Program-made: the position numbers and the translations under genes
In this document: in pieces, positions 1 through 6,490 of the stretch
Layout of the letters: every line of letters begins with the position of its first letter
Numbering within the stretch: the stretch's first letter is position 1
From: Verrucomicrobiota bacterium
Lineage (GTDB): Bacteria; Chlamydiota; Chlamydiia; Chlamydiales; FEN-1388
Reading direction: 5' to 3'
NCBI GenBank assembly: GCA_018239705.1
Contig: JAFEGS010000629.1
Span: 1-8,431, forward strand
DNA: 8,431 nucleotides
Notes under the pieces: generated by a model
Databases searched by the model: none
The model's input: the letters and a program-made list of their open reading frames with translations, nothing else
Told to the model about the DNA's origin: nothing

Positions 1-1254
1 AAAACGCTCGAAAATGACATAGCGCTCAATCTAGAGGCAAAGTCGCTTCGCATTATTGCACCAATTCCGGGCAAAGCTGCCGTTGGTATTGAAGTGCCCC
101 ACAACCATCCACAAGAGGTGAGCTTCAAAGAGATACTCGCCACGTACATACAGCAGGGAGCGCCCTTTCGCATTCCCATGCTGCTCGGCAAGGGCGTCAA
201 TGGCGATCTCGTAATAAGCGACTTGGCAAAAATGCCTCACTGCATTATTGCAGGCGCTACTGGCTCCGGAAAATCGGTCTGTATCAATTCGATCATTATG
301 TCCATCGTCATGACATCCACGCCTGAGCAGGTTCGACTCTTGATGATCGACCCGAAAAAGGTAGAACTTACGCCCTACACAGAGCTTCCTCACATGCTCG
401 CTCCGGTCATTACTGAGCCAAACGCTGCCTGTGGAGCACTCCAGTGGCTTGTGAGAGAAATGGAAAAGCGCTATGAAATCTTAAAGCTGACAGGCCAACG
501 CAATATCGAAGGCTTCAACAAACGACAGATCAATCTGGAGCAGGAGGAGGCTCTTCCTCTTCCAATCCCCACCACATTCCCCTATTACGTGGCTATTGTC
601 GACGAGCTTGCCGACTTGATGATGGTAGCAAGCCAAGATATAGAAACGCCCATTGCCCGCATCGCTCAGATGGCACGAGCAGTGGGCATCCACCTGATAC
701 TTGCCACACAGCGCCCATCGCGAGAGGTGATCACCGGCCTTATTCGAGCCAACTTCCCTGCCCGAATTGCCTTTAAGGTGGCAAGCCGCATCAATAGCCA
801 GATCATTTTGGATGAAACAGGCGCTGAGAGCCTTCTTGGCAATGGCGATATGCTCTTTCTTCTTCCCGGCTCGTCGCAGCTCATACGAGCCCAAGGCGCT
901 TTTATCCGCGACGAAGAAATCAATAAAGTCATCGACCATCTGGTGCGAGAGGCACCAGTACAGTACCTGATCTCCTCCTTTGAGCAGATGCATGCTGCCA
1001 TGGATCGAGCTGACGAGGGCGATCCGGCTGACACCCTCTTTACAGAGGCAAAATCGATCGTCCTATCGACAGGAAACGCCTCTACAACCTTCTTGCAGAG
1101 AAAATTAAAAATTGGATATGCCCGAGCTGCCAGCCTCATGGATATGCTTGAGCGGCACGGCATTGTAAGCCCTCAGGATGGAAGCAAGGCCAGGAAAGTG
1201 CTGCACGGCAAAAAAGAGGAAAGCTTTGATGACTTTGAGGATGAACTTGACTAG
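1..1254 (+). CDS. ftsK: DNA translocase FtsK, C-terminal 417 residues (5' end outside window)
   Basis: FtsK is a hexameric, membrane-anchored DNA pump that moves the chromosome terminus through the division septum. The frame is open from base 1, so the N-terminal membrane domain and linker lie upstream. Window residues about 1-80 match the alpha region (RIIAPIPGKAAVGIEVP). Walker A GATGSGKS is at residues 85-92. The LMIDPKKVELTPY segment follows, then Walker B VAIVDE with acidic residues 201-202, LATQRPS and FPARIAFKVASR. A winged-helix gamma domain starts near residue 344, with the RKLKIGYARAASLMDMLE signature. In known FtsK proteins this domain reads polar KOPS sequences and contacts XerD. 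A short acidic tail (FDDFEDELD) follows. No key motif is missing. The stop codon overlaps the stop of the convergent downstream gene. If the host is chlamydial, it should lack FtsZ, and FtsK is then an unusually central division protein; that is family knowledge, not visible here. Confidence 0.97.
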   Translation, partial: KTLENDIALNLEAKSLRIIAPIPGKAAVGIEVPHNHPQEVSFKEILATYIQQGAPFRIPMLLGKGVNGDLVISDLAKMPHCIIAGATGSGKSVCINSIIMSIVMTSTPEQVRLLMIDPKKVELTPYTELPHMLAPVITEPNAACGALQWLVREMEKRYEILKLTGQRNIEGFNKRQINLEQEEALPLPIPTTFPYYVAIVDELADLMMVASQDIETPIARIAQMARAVGIHLILATQRPSREVITGLIRANFPARIAFKVASRINSQIILDETGAESLLGNGDMLFLLPGSSQLIRAQGAFIRDEEINKVIDHLVREAPVQYLISSFEQMHAAMDRADEGDPADTLFTEAKSIVLSTGNASTTFLQRKLKIGYARAASLMDMLERHGIVSPQDGSKARKVLHGKKEESFDDFEDELD

Positions 1255-1622
1255 TCCTCGACATCACTCTCTGCAATACTCTGCTGCGCGTTAACGCTGA
1301 GCTTCTTCTTCTGGATCACTCTCATGTGATCCTGCATGTGAGCTACAAACTCTTCGTTCATTCTCTGGAATTCAAGGAGCTTTTCATGGATTTTTTGCCG
1401 TCTTTCCGACATCTCTTCATTTGCATCATCGCCCACAACTTTCTTTATATGCTCGTCGAGAAAGGTCATCTGCTGCAGAATCTCAGCTTGACTCTGCTGT
1501 AGACGCTCAAGTTCTTGCTCAGAGGCAAAACGTTTCGCCGTGTCATTAAGCCGCTTTGTTGTTAATATAAGCAAATCGAGCACCTGCTCCAATTTACCGT
1601 ACAGGTCATCTTGAAGAGACAT
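1251..1622 (-). CDS. Hypothetical 123-aa charged helical (coiled-coil-like) protein
   Basis: I do not recognise this protein. From ATG at 1622 it has 123 residues. A good ribosome site (AAGG, plus-strand 1629-1632) lies 6 nt upstream, which favours this start over the longer open frame reaching into the neighbouring gene. There is no signal peptide, membrane segment or cysteine. Residues about 3-62 look like one long amphipathic helix rich in Leu, Gln and Glu. A break at GDDAN (64-68) follows, then a second helix at about 70-106 and a polar tail ending in ESDVED. A two-helix hairpin of this size recalls FlgN/FliT-type secretion chaperones or other small helical adaptors, but no diagnostic motif supports that, so it is only a structural analogy. 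It is convergent with ftsK and divergent from the YycJ-like gene, so it is probably monocistronic. I see no clear promoter on its strand in the 81-bp gap. Confidence 0.8.
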   Translation of the reverse strand: MSLQDDLYGKLEQVLDLLILTTKRLNDTAKRFASEQELERLQQSQAEILQQMTFLDEHIKKVVGDDANEEMSERRQKIHEKLLEFQRMNEEFVAHMQDHMRVIQKKKLSVNAQQSIAESDVED

Positions 1623-1630
1623 AACACACC

Positions 1631-1659
1631 TTGAAAATAATTTATCAATTGCTTTTAAT
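1631..1659 (+). promoter_or_regulatory. Candidate sigma-70-type promoter for the YycJ-like gene
   Basis: TTGAAA (1631-1636) and TTTAAT (1654-1659) are separated by 17 bp. Each hexamer differs slightly from consensus. Transcription would start near 1666 and leave a leader of about 38 nt before the ATG at 1704. The -35 box overlaps the ribosome site of the divergent gene. The surrounding DNA is AT-rich, so a chance match is quite possible. Confidence 0.35.
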
Positions 1660-1703
1660 CTAAATTTCACGATACAACAATAGGCCAATTTATAGGAATC
1701 GGA

Positions 1704-2480
1704 ATGGAAGGCTTCTGCCCACTGGCATCTGGATCGAAAGGCAACTGCATTTACGTTGGCACAAAAAAGACTAAAATCCTCATAGACGCAGGCCTTAGTA
1801 CAAAGGCCATTTGCGAGAGGCTCTCCACAATCAACGTGGATATCACTGAAATCCAGGCAATACTGATCTCTCATGAACATGGCGATCACATCCAAGGGCT
1901 GAAAGTCCTATCAAATAGATACAATATCCCCATCATTGCCAATGCCCAGACAGCAGCAGCAATTGTAGAGCATTTTCATATACAGCCAAAATTCAAACTT
2001 TTTATTACTGGCGAGCCTTTTCGCTTTGGCGATATTGAAATCCACCCCTTTAGCATCCAGCACGATGCGCGAGACCCGGTGGCGTTTACGCTGCGCTTTG
2101 ATTCTCTCAAAATTGGTGTATGTACAGATCTTGGCTTTGTCACAAGCCTTGTGGCCAATCACCTCACGAACTGCAATCTGCTCTATGTAGAGGCCAATCA
2201 CAAGCCTTCTATGGTGCATGCATCCAGTAGACCTATGATCTACAAACAGCGCGTTCTAGGCCGATCTGGGCATCTTTCTAATGAAGCCTGCGGGGAGCTG
2301 GTTGCGCACATTGCCCATGATGGACTCAAACAGGTCTATCTTGCTCATCTTTCAAGTGAATGCAACACGCCGGAAGTGGCGCATGGTACGGTGAGTGAGA
2401 TCTTACTTGCAGCTGGTATGACGCTGCCAATTGCCGTCGCTCGCCAAGATCGGCCAACAACTCCGACGCTATTTTCTTAG
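1704..2480 (+). CDS. yycJ: Metallo-beta-lactamase-fold hydrolase, YycJ/WalJ-like (probable exonuclease)
   Basis: This 258-aa soluble protein has the metal-binding set of the metallo-beta-lactamase fold. HEHGDH is at residues 57-62 (His57, His59, Asp61, His62). Further likely ligands are His120, Asp142 (CTDLGF), the EANH block at 163-166 and His215 in AHLS. The N-terminal CPLASGSKGNCIYV and the KQRVLGRSGHLSN stretch near residue 190 are typical of the YycJ/WalJ group rather than of RNase Z, glyoxalase II or true beta-lactamases. Characterised relatives in Bacillus act as 5'-to-3' DNA exonucleases and have been linked to mismatch repair. That activity is inferred here from family membership. 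The length is normal for the group. AGGA (1694-1697) sits 6 nt before the ATG, which supports this start. From memory, chlamydial genomes also carry such a gene close to ftsK. There is no evidence of antibiotic hydrolysis. Confidence 0.9.
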   Translation: MEGFCPLASGSKGNCIYVGTKKTKILIDAGLSTKAICERLSTINVDITEIQAILISHEHGDHIQGLKVLSNRYNIPIIANAQTAAAIVEHFHIQPKFKLFITGEPFRFGDIEIHPFSIQHDARDPVAFTLRFDSLKIGVCTDLGFVTSLVANHLTNCNLLYVEANHKPSMVHASSRPMIYKQRVLGRSGHLSNEACGELVAHIAHDGLKQVYLAHLSSECNTPEVAHGTVSEILLAAGMTLPIAVARQDRPTTPTLFS

Positions 2481-2490
2481 ATTACATTAA

Positions 2491-2592
2491 TTTACCACAG
2501 AGCCCACAGAGAACACAGAGAGGACATGGGGAAATAAAAGAGTTTATTTTTCTCTTTTATATCCCATTCTCTGTGATCTCTGTGGTGAATTA
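2491..2592. repeat. Long imperfect palindrome built from CACAGAG units, between convergent genes
   Basis: The left arm holds CACAGAG three times at exact 9-bp steps (2496, 2505, 2514). The right arm holds the reverse complement CTCTGTG twice, also 9 bp apart (2569, 2578). The outer ends ACCACAGAG (2494-2502) and CTCTGTGGT (2578-2586) pair perfectly. The centre is a perfect 9-bp stem, ATAAAAGAG (2534-2542) with CTCTTTTAT (2552-2560), around a 9-nt T-rich loop. The left arm is longer by about one repeat unit. The element fills most of the 128-bp gap between the stops of the YycJ-like gene and dnaJ. It could fold into a long hairpin in either transcript and end transcription from both sides, but it lacks the 3' U-run of an intrinsic terminator. 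It looks more like a dispersed REP/MITE-type intergenic palindrome. Similar CACAGAG-rich palindromes are, as I recall, scattered in many environmental bacterial genomes. Confidence 0.8.
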
Positions 2593-2608
2593 TAAAATAA
2601 CCCCTCTT

Positions 2609-3766
2609 TTAGCTATGAGAGGAGCCGCCGAAAAAATCCTTCACCCTGTCCAAAAATCCCTTTTTCCTTGGGAAATTTGCAGGAGCTTCAAGTGTAGCAA
2701 ACTCGGCAAGTAGCGAGCGCTGCTTTTCAGATAGATTGGTAGGCGTCTCTACAAATACGCGGACCAGAAGATCGCCTTTACCGGAACCGTGGACATTGGG
2801 GAAACCCTCCCCTTTGACACGAAATACCTTACCCGACTGCGTGCCTTCAGGAATCGTAATTCTTGCAATATTCGGTGAAAAAGAGGGAACCTCTTTCTTT
2901 GCACCAAGAGCAGCCTCTACAACAGTAACGGGAAGATCTAGAATAATGTCATTGCCTTGGCGCTCGAAAAACTCATGTGCCTCTACGTTTATGTAGACGT
3001 ACAGATCACCATACTCTCCGCCGCTTGGACCGGCATCGCCATATCCAGCAAGCTTGAGGCGCATACCGCTGTCAACACCAGCCGGAATGCGGACATGAAC
3101 CCTTTTTTTAGCCTTTACTCGACCATCACCGCTACAGGTCTTACATGGATCGGTAATTGTCTCACCGGCTCCTCGACATTGCGGACAGGCCATAGACATG
3201 CTAAAGAAGCCACGCTGCTCAAACACCTGACCCTGTCCACCACAGCGATTGCAGCGCTTGATACCGCTAGGAGAAGTGGTACGCTTGCCATTGCAGGTCT
3301 CACAGGTCACATAATTGGTTATGGAGAGCTCTTTTTCGACGCCCTTTATAGCCTCTTCAAAAGAGATGTTCATGTTCACGCGCTTGCTAGCGCCCTGTTG
3401 AGCATAGCCTCTCTCTTCACGACCGCCTCTTCCTCCCCCAAACAGGGAATCAAAGACAGATTCACCACCAAATGCCCCCATAAAGGTACGAAGCGCTTCA
3501 TCCATAGTCTCATAACCATGAGCACCAGCCCCAGCGCCTGCATAGCCATGCACTGCGTCGGCACCATAATGGTCATACATCTGTCGCTTCTTTTCGTCAC
3601 TTAAGACTTCATAAGCTTCTGAGATGGTTTTAAACTGTTTTTCGGCTTCAGGATTTCCAGGGTTGCGGTCAGGATGGGACTCTAAAGCCTTTTTTCTATA
3701 TGCTTTTTTGATCTCATCTTGAGTTGCGCCCTTAGAAACGCCAAGCACTTCGTAATAGTCTGGCAT
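2609..3766 (-). CDS. dnaJ: Chaperone protein DnaJ (type I Hsp40)
   Basis: DnaJ delivers unfolded clients to DnaK and triggers its ATPase in the cytoplasm. Counting from the MPDYYEVLGV start (385 aa), the J domain is residues 1-70 with HPD at 31-33. A Gly-rich region with GAGAGAHG and FGGGRGG spans about 71-125. Four zinc repeats follow at C155/C158, C172/C175, C194/C197 and C208/C211. The C-terminal substrate-binding domains contain IPAGVDSGMRLKLAGYGDAG and FPNVHGSGKGDLLVRV. The first zinc repeat reads CETCNGKR, so the second glycine of CxxCxGxG is lost; all eight cysteines are kept. The domain order and the tail NFPRKKGFLDRVKDFF resemble chlamydial DnaJ. An in-frame ATG at 3778 would add MKST. 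I prefer 3766 because relatives begin at this point and a weak GAAG lies 6 nt upstream. The gene follows rpsU by 26 nt in one operon. No CIRCE heat-shock operator is visible upstream. Confidence 0.97.
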   Translation of the reverse strand: MPDYYEVLGVSKGATQDEIKKAYRKKALESHPDRNPGNPEAEKQFKTISEAYEVLSDEKKRQMYDHYGADAVHGYAGAGAGAHGYETMDEALRTFMGAFGGESVFDSLFGGGRGGREERGYAQQGASKRVNMNISFEEAIKGVEKELSITNYVTCETCNGKRTTSPSGIKRCNRCGGQGQVFEQRGFFSMSMACPQCRGAGETITDPCKTCSGDGRVKAKKRVHVRIPAGVDSGMRLKLAGYGDAGPSGGEYGDLYVYINVEAHEFFERQGNDIILDLPVTVVEAALGAKKEVPSFSPNIARITIPEGTQSGKVFRVKGEGFPNVHGSGKGDLLVRVFVETPTNLSEKQRSLLAEFATLEAPANFPRKKGFLDRVKDFFGGSSHS

Positions 3767-3792
3767 TGTGGACTTCATATATAGATCTGGTA

Positions 3793-3975
3793 CTACATTC
3801 TCTGTTTTTTATACTTAGAAGCGGCTTTCGATTTTGCTCGCTTCTTCACAGAAGGCTTTGAATGGAATCGATGAGCCTTTACAGCCTTCATCACGCCTTC
3901 TTTATCAAGACGCTTCTTAAGAGCTCGTAGTGCTTTGTCAATCGAATCGCCGGGACGTACTTTAACACTTGTCAT
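3793..3975 (-). CDS. rpsU: Small ribosomal subunit protein bS21
   Basis: This 60-aa, strongly basic protein is a small-subunit component that sits near the 3' end of 16S rRNA and helps initiation on mRNA. The N-terminal part, VKVRPGDSIDKALRALKKRLDKEGVMKAVKAHRFHSKPSVKKR, is the family signature. The tail AKSKAASKYKKQRM is lysine-rich, and the length is normal for the family. The ATG at 3975 has only a distant AGGA about 10 nt upstream. dnaJ starts 26 nt after the stop, and the rpsU-dnaJ pairing is one I recall from Chlamydia genomes. A good promoter lies 41-69 nt upstream of the start, so the pair can be transcribed independently of tsaB. Confidence 0.97.
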   Translation of the reverse strand: MTSVKVRPGDSIDKALRALKKRLDKEGVMKAVKAHRFHSKPSVKKRAKSKAASKYKKQRM

Positions 3976-4015
3976 GTGCGCATAATCCTATAATTACATG
4001 TGATCAATAAGGAAA

Positions 4016-4044
4016 ATTGTACTAAATTGCTGGATATTTGGCAA
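4016..4044 (-). promoter_or_regulatory. Strong sigma-70-type promoter for rpsU-dnaJ
   Basis: Read on the minus strand, TTGCCA (plus 4039-4044) and TACAAT (plus 4016-4021) are separated by exactly 17 bp. Each hexamer has five of six consensus bases. Transcription would start near 4009, giving a leader of roughly 34 nt before the rpsU ATG. The promoter fits inside the 76-bp gap after the tsaB stop, which makes chance less likely. No operator-like repeat is seen beside it. Confidence 0.65.
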
Positions 4045-4051
4045 CCCAAAA

Positions 4052-4720
4052 TCACTCATTCAGCTCAGCCTGCGTTTTTCTCAGATAGAGAAGAGGCAAG
4101 GAACCGTCGAAGCTATAAAAATTATTTTTAAATCGCTTGTCTGCCTCATGCATCAGCGCTGTAGCAGAGGGCGCCTTTTCAATAATTTCCGGATAGTTGT
4201 TTACCCCTTTTGCCTCAAGACGGGTAGCAAGTGGCAGCCTGTTCGGAGTCACTATGCATTCTACTTCATGGATTCTATCAATGAATGATTCAAATGGAAC
4301 AAGCTCTTCTTCATCTACAAATTCCACACTCTCTTCCTTCCATCGCCCCTTCAGGAGATAGACCCCCCCTATTTTGGCATCGATTGCTGCAAAAAATGGC
4401 CCTGAACACTCTTTTGGAGGGACATATCCACGAAGACTTCCAAATCCTACGAGGGGGATTGCAAGTGCTAAAGAGAGGGCCTTCGCAGTGGCTACGCCCA
4501 CTCGAATTCCTGTATAGGAACCGGGACCATGACTTACTCCTACATAACTCAAATGAGATGGTTCCATCCCCACTTGAGAAAAAAGTGCATTAATGGATGG
4601 GAGAAGGTTTTGTGAATTAGTAAGGCCTACAGCGAGCTCTTGAGCGGTGCAGAGCTTGCCTTCAGAAAAAAGAGCGATTACGCCACGCTCTGTTGCAGTA
4701 TCGATCAGTAGTGCAGTCAT
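4052..4720 (-). CDS. tsaB: tRNA N6-threonylcarbamoyladenosine biosynthesis protein TsaB
   Basis: TsaB (YeaZ) is the non-catalytic ASKHA-fold partner that assembles with TsaD and TsaE to place threonylcarbamoyl on A37 of ANN-decoding tRNAs. With ATG at 4720 it has 222 aa. The N-terminal ALLIDTATERGVIAL strand is present, and SHGPGSYTGIRVGVATAKALSLAL at about 63-86 is the family hallmark. FFAAIDAKIGGVYLL at about 109-123 corresponds to the usual IDAR..VY block with Lys for Arg. The C-terminal LPLLYLRKTQAE is also typical. The length is normal. A TTG at 4726, inside the ptsI stop region, would add two residues. ATG is preferred because relatives begin directly before the first beta strand. There is no clear ribosome site. 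The ATG is only 2 nt beyond the ptsI TGA, so translation is probably coupled to ptsI. tsaD and tsaE are not in the window. Confidence 0.95.
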   Translation of the reverse strand: MTALLIDTATERGVIALFSEGKLCTAQELAVGLTNSQNLLPSINALFSQVGMEPSHLSYVGVSHGPGSYTGIRVGVATAKALSLALAIPLVGFGSLRGYVPPKECSGPFFAAIDAKIGGVYLLKGRWKEESVEFVDEEELVPFESFIDRIHEVECIVTPNRLPLATRLEAKGVNNYPEIIEKAPSATALMHEADKRFKNNFYSFDGSLPLLYLRKTQAELNE

Positions 4721-4722
4721 TG

Positions 4723-6483
4723 TCAAGCTATCTGCACCGTACTCTTCTGGTGATTTTCCACGAGAACTGCCTGGATTTCTGCTGCCGTTTTAAGCGTCAG
4801 GATATAGGCTGCAAGCTTAGCTACCTCTTTTCTGTTGGTGTGTCGAACCACATGTTTAATCAAAGGTAAAAAGCGAGAGGCAACTGATAGTTCTGTAATC
4901 CCAAGACCAATGAGAAGCGGTACAAAGCGAGGGTCTGAAGCAATTTCTCCACAGATACACACAGGCACGTTTTCATGCTGCGCCTGCTGTACAATCACGC
5001 GTACAAGGCGGATGACGCCGGGGTGAGTGGAGCTGTACAGATCATTCGCTGAGTGGTGCATGCGATCTATTGCCAGGGCATACTGGATAAGGTCATTTGT
5101 ACCAATCGAAAGAAAGTCGCACTCTCTTGCCAGAAGGTCTGCAATCATAGCAGCCGATGGCACCTCTACCATGCAGCCGAGCTGGATTGTTCGAGGCACG
5201 CCTACACCTTCCTTGATCAAGGCATCATATGCTCGATAGACCAACTCTTTTGCTTCACGAAGCTCAGAGACACTTGAGACCATTGGGAATAAAATACGCA
5301 CATCTCCATGTACAGCTGCGCGCAAAATAGCTCTCACCTGTGTCTGGAAGATCTCTTTTTCTTTAAGCAGAAAGCGGATAGCTCGTGCACCGAGAGCCGG
5401 ATTTTGCTCTTTTGACACCGGAAGACCAGAAACAACCTTGTCCATACCTATATCAAAGGTACGTATCACAACAGGACAGCCCTTGATATGGTCTATTAAG
5501 CTCTTATAGACCTCGTATTGCTCCTCTTCACCGGGAAAACAGCCTCTACCCAAAACGAGATATTCCGATCGAAATAGCCCGACACCCTCTGCTCCATACT
5601 GCTGCAGAAGGGTAAAATCGTCGCTGATTTCTACGTTTGCCGAAAGCCTGATACGAACCCCATCAGTCGTCGTGGATGGCAAGGCACAGTAATTTCTCAG
5701 CTCGTCGAACTGGATCTGCAGATAGGCCTTAAGCTGTCGATACTCCTGAAGGGTCTTTTCAGTTGGATGAATAATAATCTTGCCAAGCAGGCCATCGACG
5801 ATGACCATGGAGTTCTTGCGCATCTTCTTACTAAGCGCAGTAAAGTCCACATTGGCCACATAGGGAATACCCTTTGCTTTAGCAACAATAGCCATGTGCG
5901 ACATAGCACCGCCATACTGCGTCACAAAGGCAGCGACGCTTTGCCGATTTGCCTCAGCAGCACACGAAGGTGTAATTGTCGGGGCAAAGACGACAGAGCC
6001 GGCTGGAATTTCAGAAAGAAAATCCCTTTTACTCTTTCTCAGGTGGTCAAGTAGCCGTTTATAGATGTCTTGAACAATCTCAAAGCGCTGCTGGAAAAAG
6101 GGATCAGCTATCTTTTGGAATCTCTTGCTGTAGCGCTGCATCACCTTGCTCAGGACAAACTCTGCATTTTTGCCGGACGCTGCGATCTCTTCTTCGATTT
6201 TAATGTTGAGAAGAGGGTCGTCGGTTAGCTGTACATGAGATTCAAGCACGGAAGCGCCATCTTTGATGCCTTCCAATTCCAGTTGAGACTTAAGCTGGGA
6301 CAGGTCAGCGCGAGCATCCTTTAAGGCTGCCCTATACCGCTCAACTTCCTTCTCGATGAGCTCCGGAGCAAGAGCGATCTCTGCCACCTTTTCGTCTAAA
6401 TTATCGACAATAAAGGGGACGCCTATAGCAATCCCTCTGGACAACGCATTGCCCTCAAGACATATCTCGAGATTATGTGCCAT
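4723..6483 (-). CDS. ptsI: PTS Enzyme I (phosphoenolpyruvate-protein phosphotransferase)
   Basis: Enzyme I takes phosphate from phosphoenolpyruvate onto a histidine and passes it to HPr. Counting from ATG 6483 (586 aa, normal length), the N-terminal region is about 1-155. The swivelling phosphohistidine domain has GGAMSHMAIVAK with His196. The PEP-binding barrel contains VGLFRSEYLVLG (301-312), Arg341 in VIRTFDIGMDK, NPALGARAIRF (361-371), Glu440 in MVEVPSA, SIGTNDLIQYALAIDR (459-474) and Cys511 in CGEIASD. All main catalytic residues appear present. The histidine motif is odd: Met stands where Thr/Ser/Asn is usual, another Met follows the His, and Lys replaces the final Arg. An ATG at 6519 would overlap ptsH by 29 nt, so 6483, 7 nt after the ptsH stop, is preferred. 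GGAG lies about 12 nt upstream inside the ptsH end. Chlamydial PTSs are thought to be regulatory, without sugar-specific membrane permeases. Confidence 0.96.
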   Translation of the reverse strand: MAHNLEICLEGNALSRGIAIGVPFIVDNLDEKVAEIALAPELIEKEVERYRAALKDARADLSQLKSQLELEGIKDGASVLESHVQLTDDPLLNIKIEEEIAASGKNAEFVLSKVMQRYSKRFQKIADPFFQQRFEIVQDIYKRLLDHLRKSKRDFLSEIPAGSVVFAPTITPSCAAEANRQSVAAFVTQYGGAMSHMAIVAKAKGIPYVANVDFTALSKKMRKNSMVIVDGLLGKIIIHPTEKTLQEYRQLKAYLQIQFDELRNYCALPSTTTDGVRIRLSANVEISDDFTLLQQYGAEGVGLFRSEYLVLGRGCFPGEEEQYEVYKSLIDHIKGCPVVIRTFDIGMDKVVSGLPVSKEQNPALGARAIRFLLKEKEIFQTQVRAILRAAVHGDVRILFPMVSSVSELREAKELVYRAYDALIKEGVGVPRTIQLGCMVEVPSAAMIADLLARECDFLSIGTNDLIQYALAIDRMHHSANDLYSSTHPGVIRLVRVIVQQAQHENVPVCICGEIASDPRFVPLLIGLGITELSVASRFLPLIKHVVRHTNRKEVAKLAAYILTLKTAAEIQAVLVENHQKSTVQIA

Positions 6484-6490
6484 TGTCTTT

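Noticed and set aside
481..1163. Minus-strand open frames opposite ftsK
   Set aside because: They overlap the conserved FtsK motor and gamma domain, encode unrecognisable proteins and lack ribosome sites; they are shadows.
1623..1895. Upstream extension of the 123-aa minus-strand frame by about 91 codons
   Set aside because: The extension covers the divergent promoter gap and runs antisense into the YycJ-like coding region. It has cysteine-rich, low-quality sequence, while the ATG at 1622 has a good ribosome site.
2496..2584. CRISPR-like short repeats
   Set aside because: The CACAGAG units are only 7 bp with 2-bp spacers and are arranged as inverted arms; no repeat-spacer structure of CRISPR size exists.
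2603..2622. Small hairpin CCTCT...AGAGG at the dnaJ 3' end as a terminator
   Set aside because: The stem is only 5 bp and lies inside the dnaJ coding end, and no U-run follows in the direction of transcription.
2957..3604. Long plus-strand open frame (215 codons) opposite dnaJ
   Set aside because: It is antisense to strongly conserved DnaJ domains, and its product has no recognisable composition or motif; it is a shadow frame.
3767..4051. CIRCE heat-shock operator upstream of rpsU-dnaJ
   Set aside because: I looked for TTAGCACTC-N9-GAGTGCTAA or a close variant and found none, so HrcA control is not supported here.
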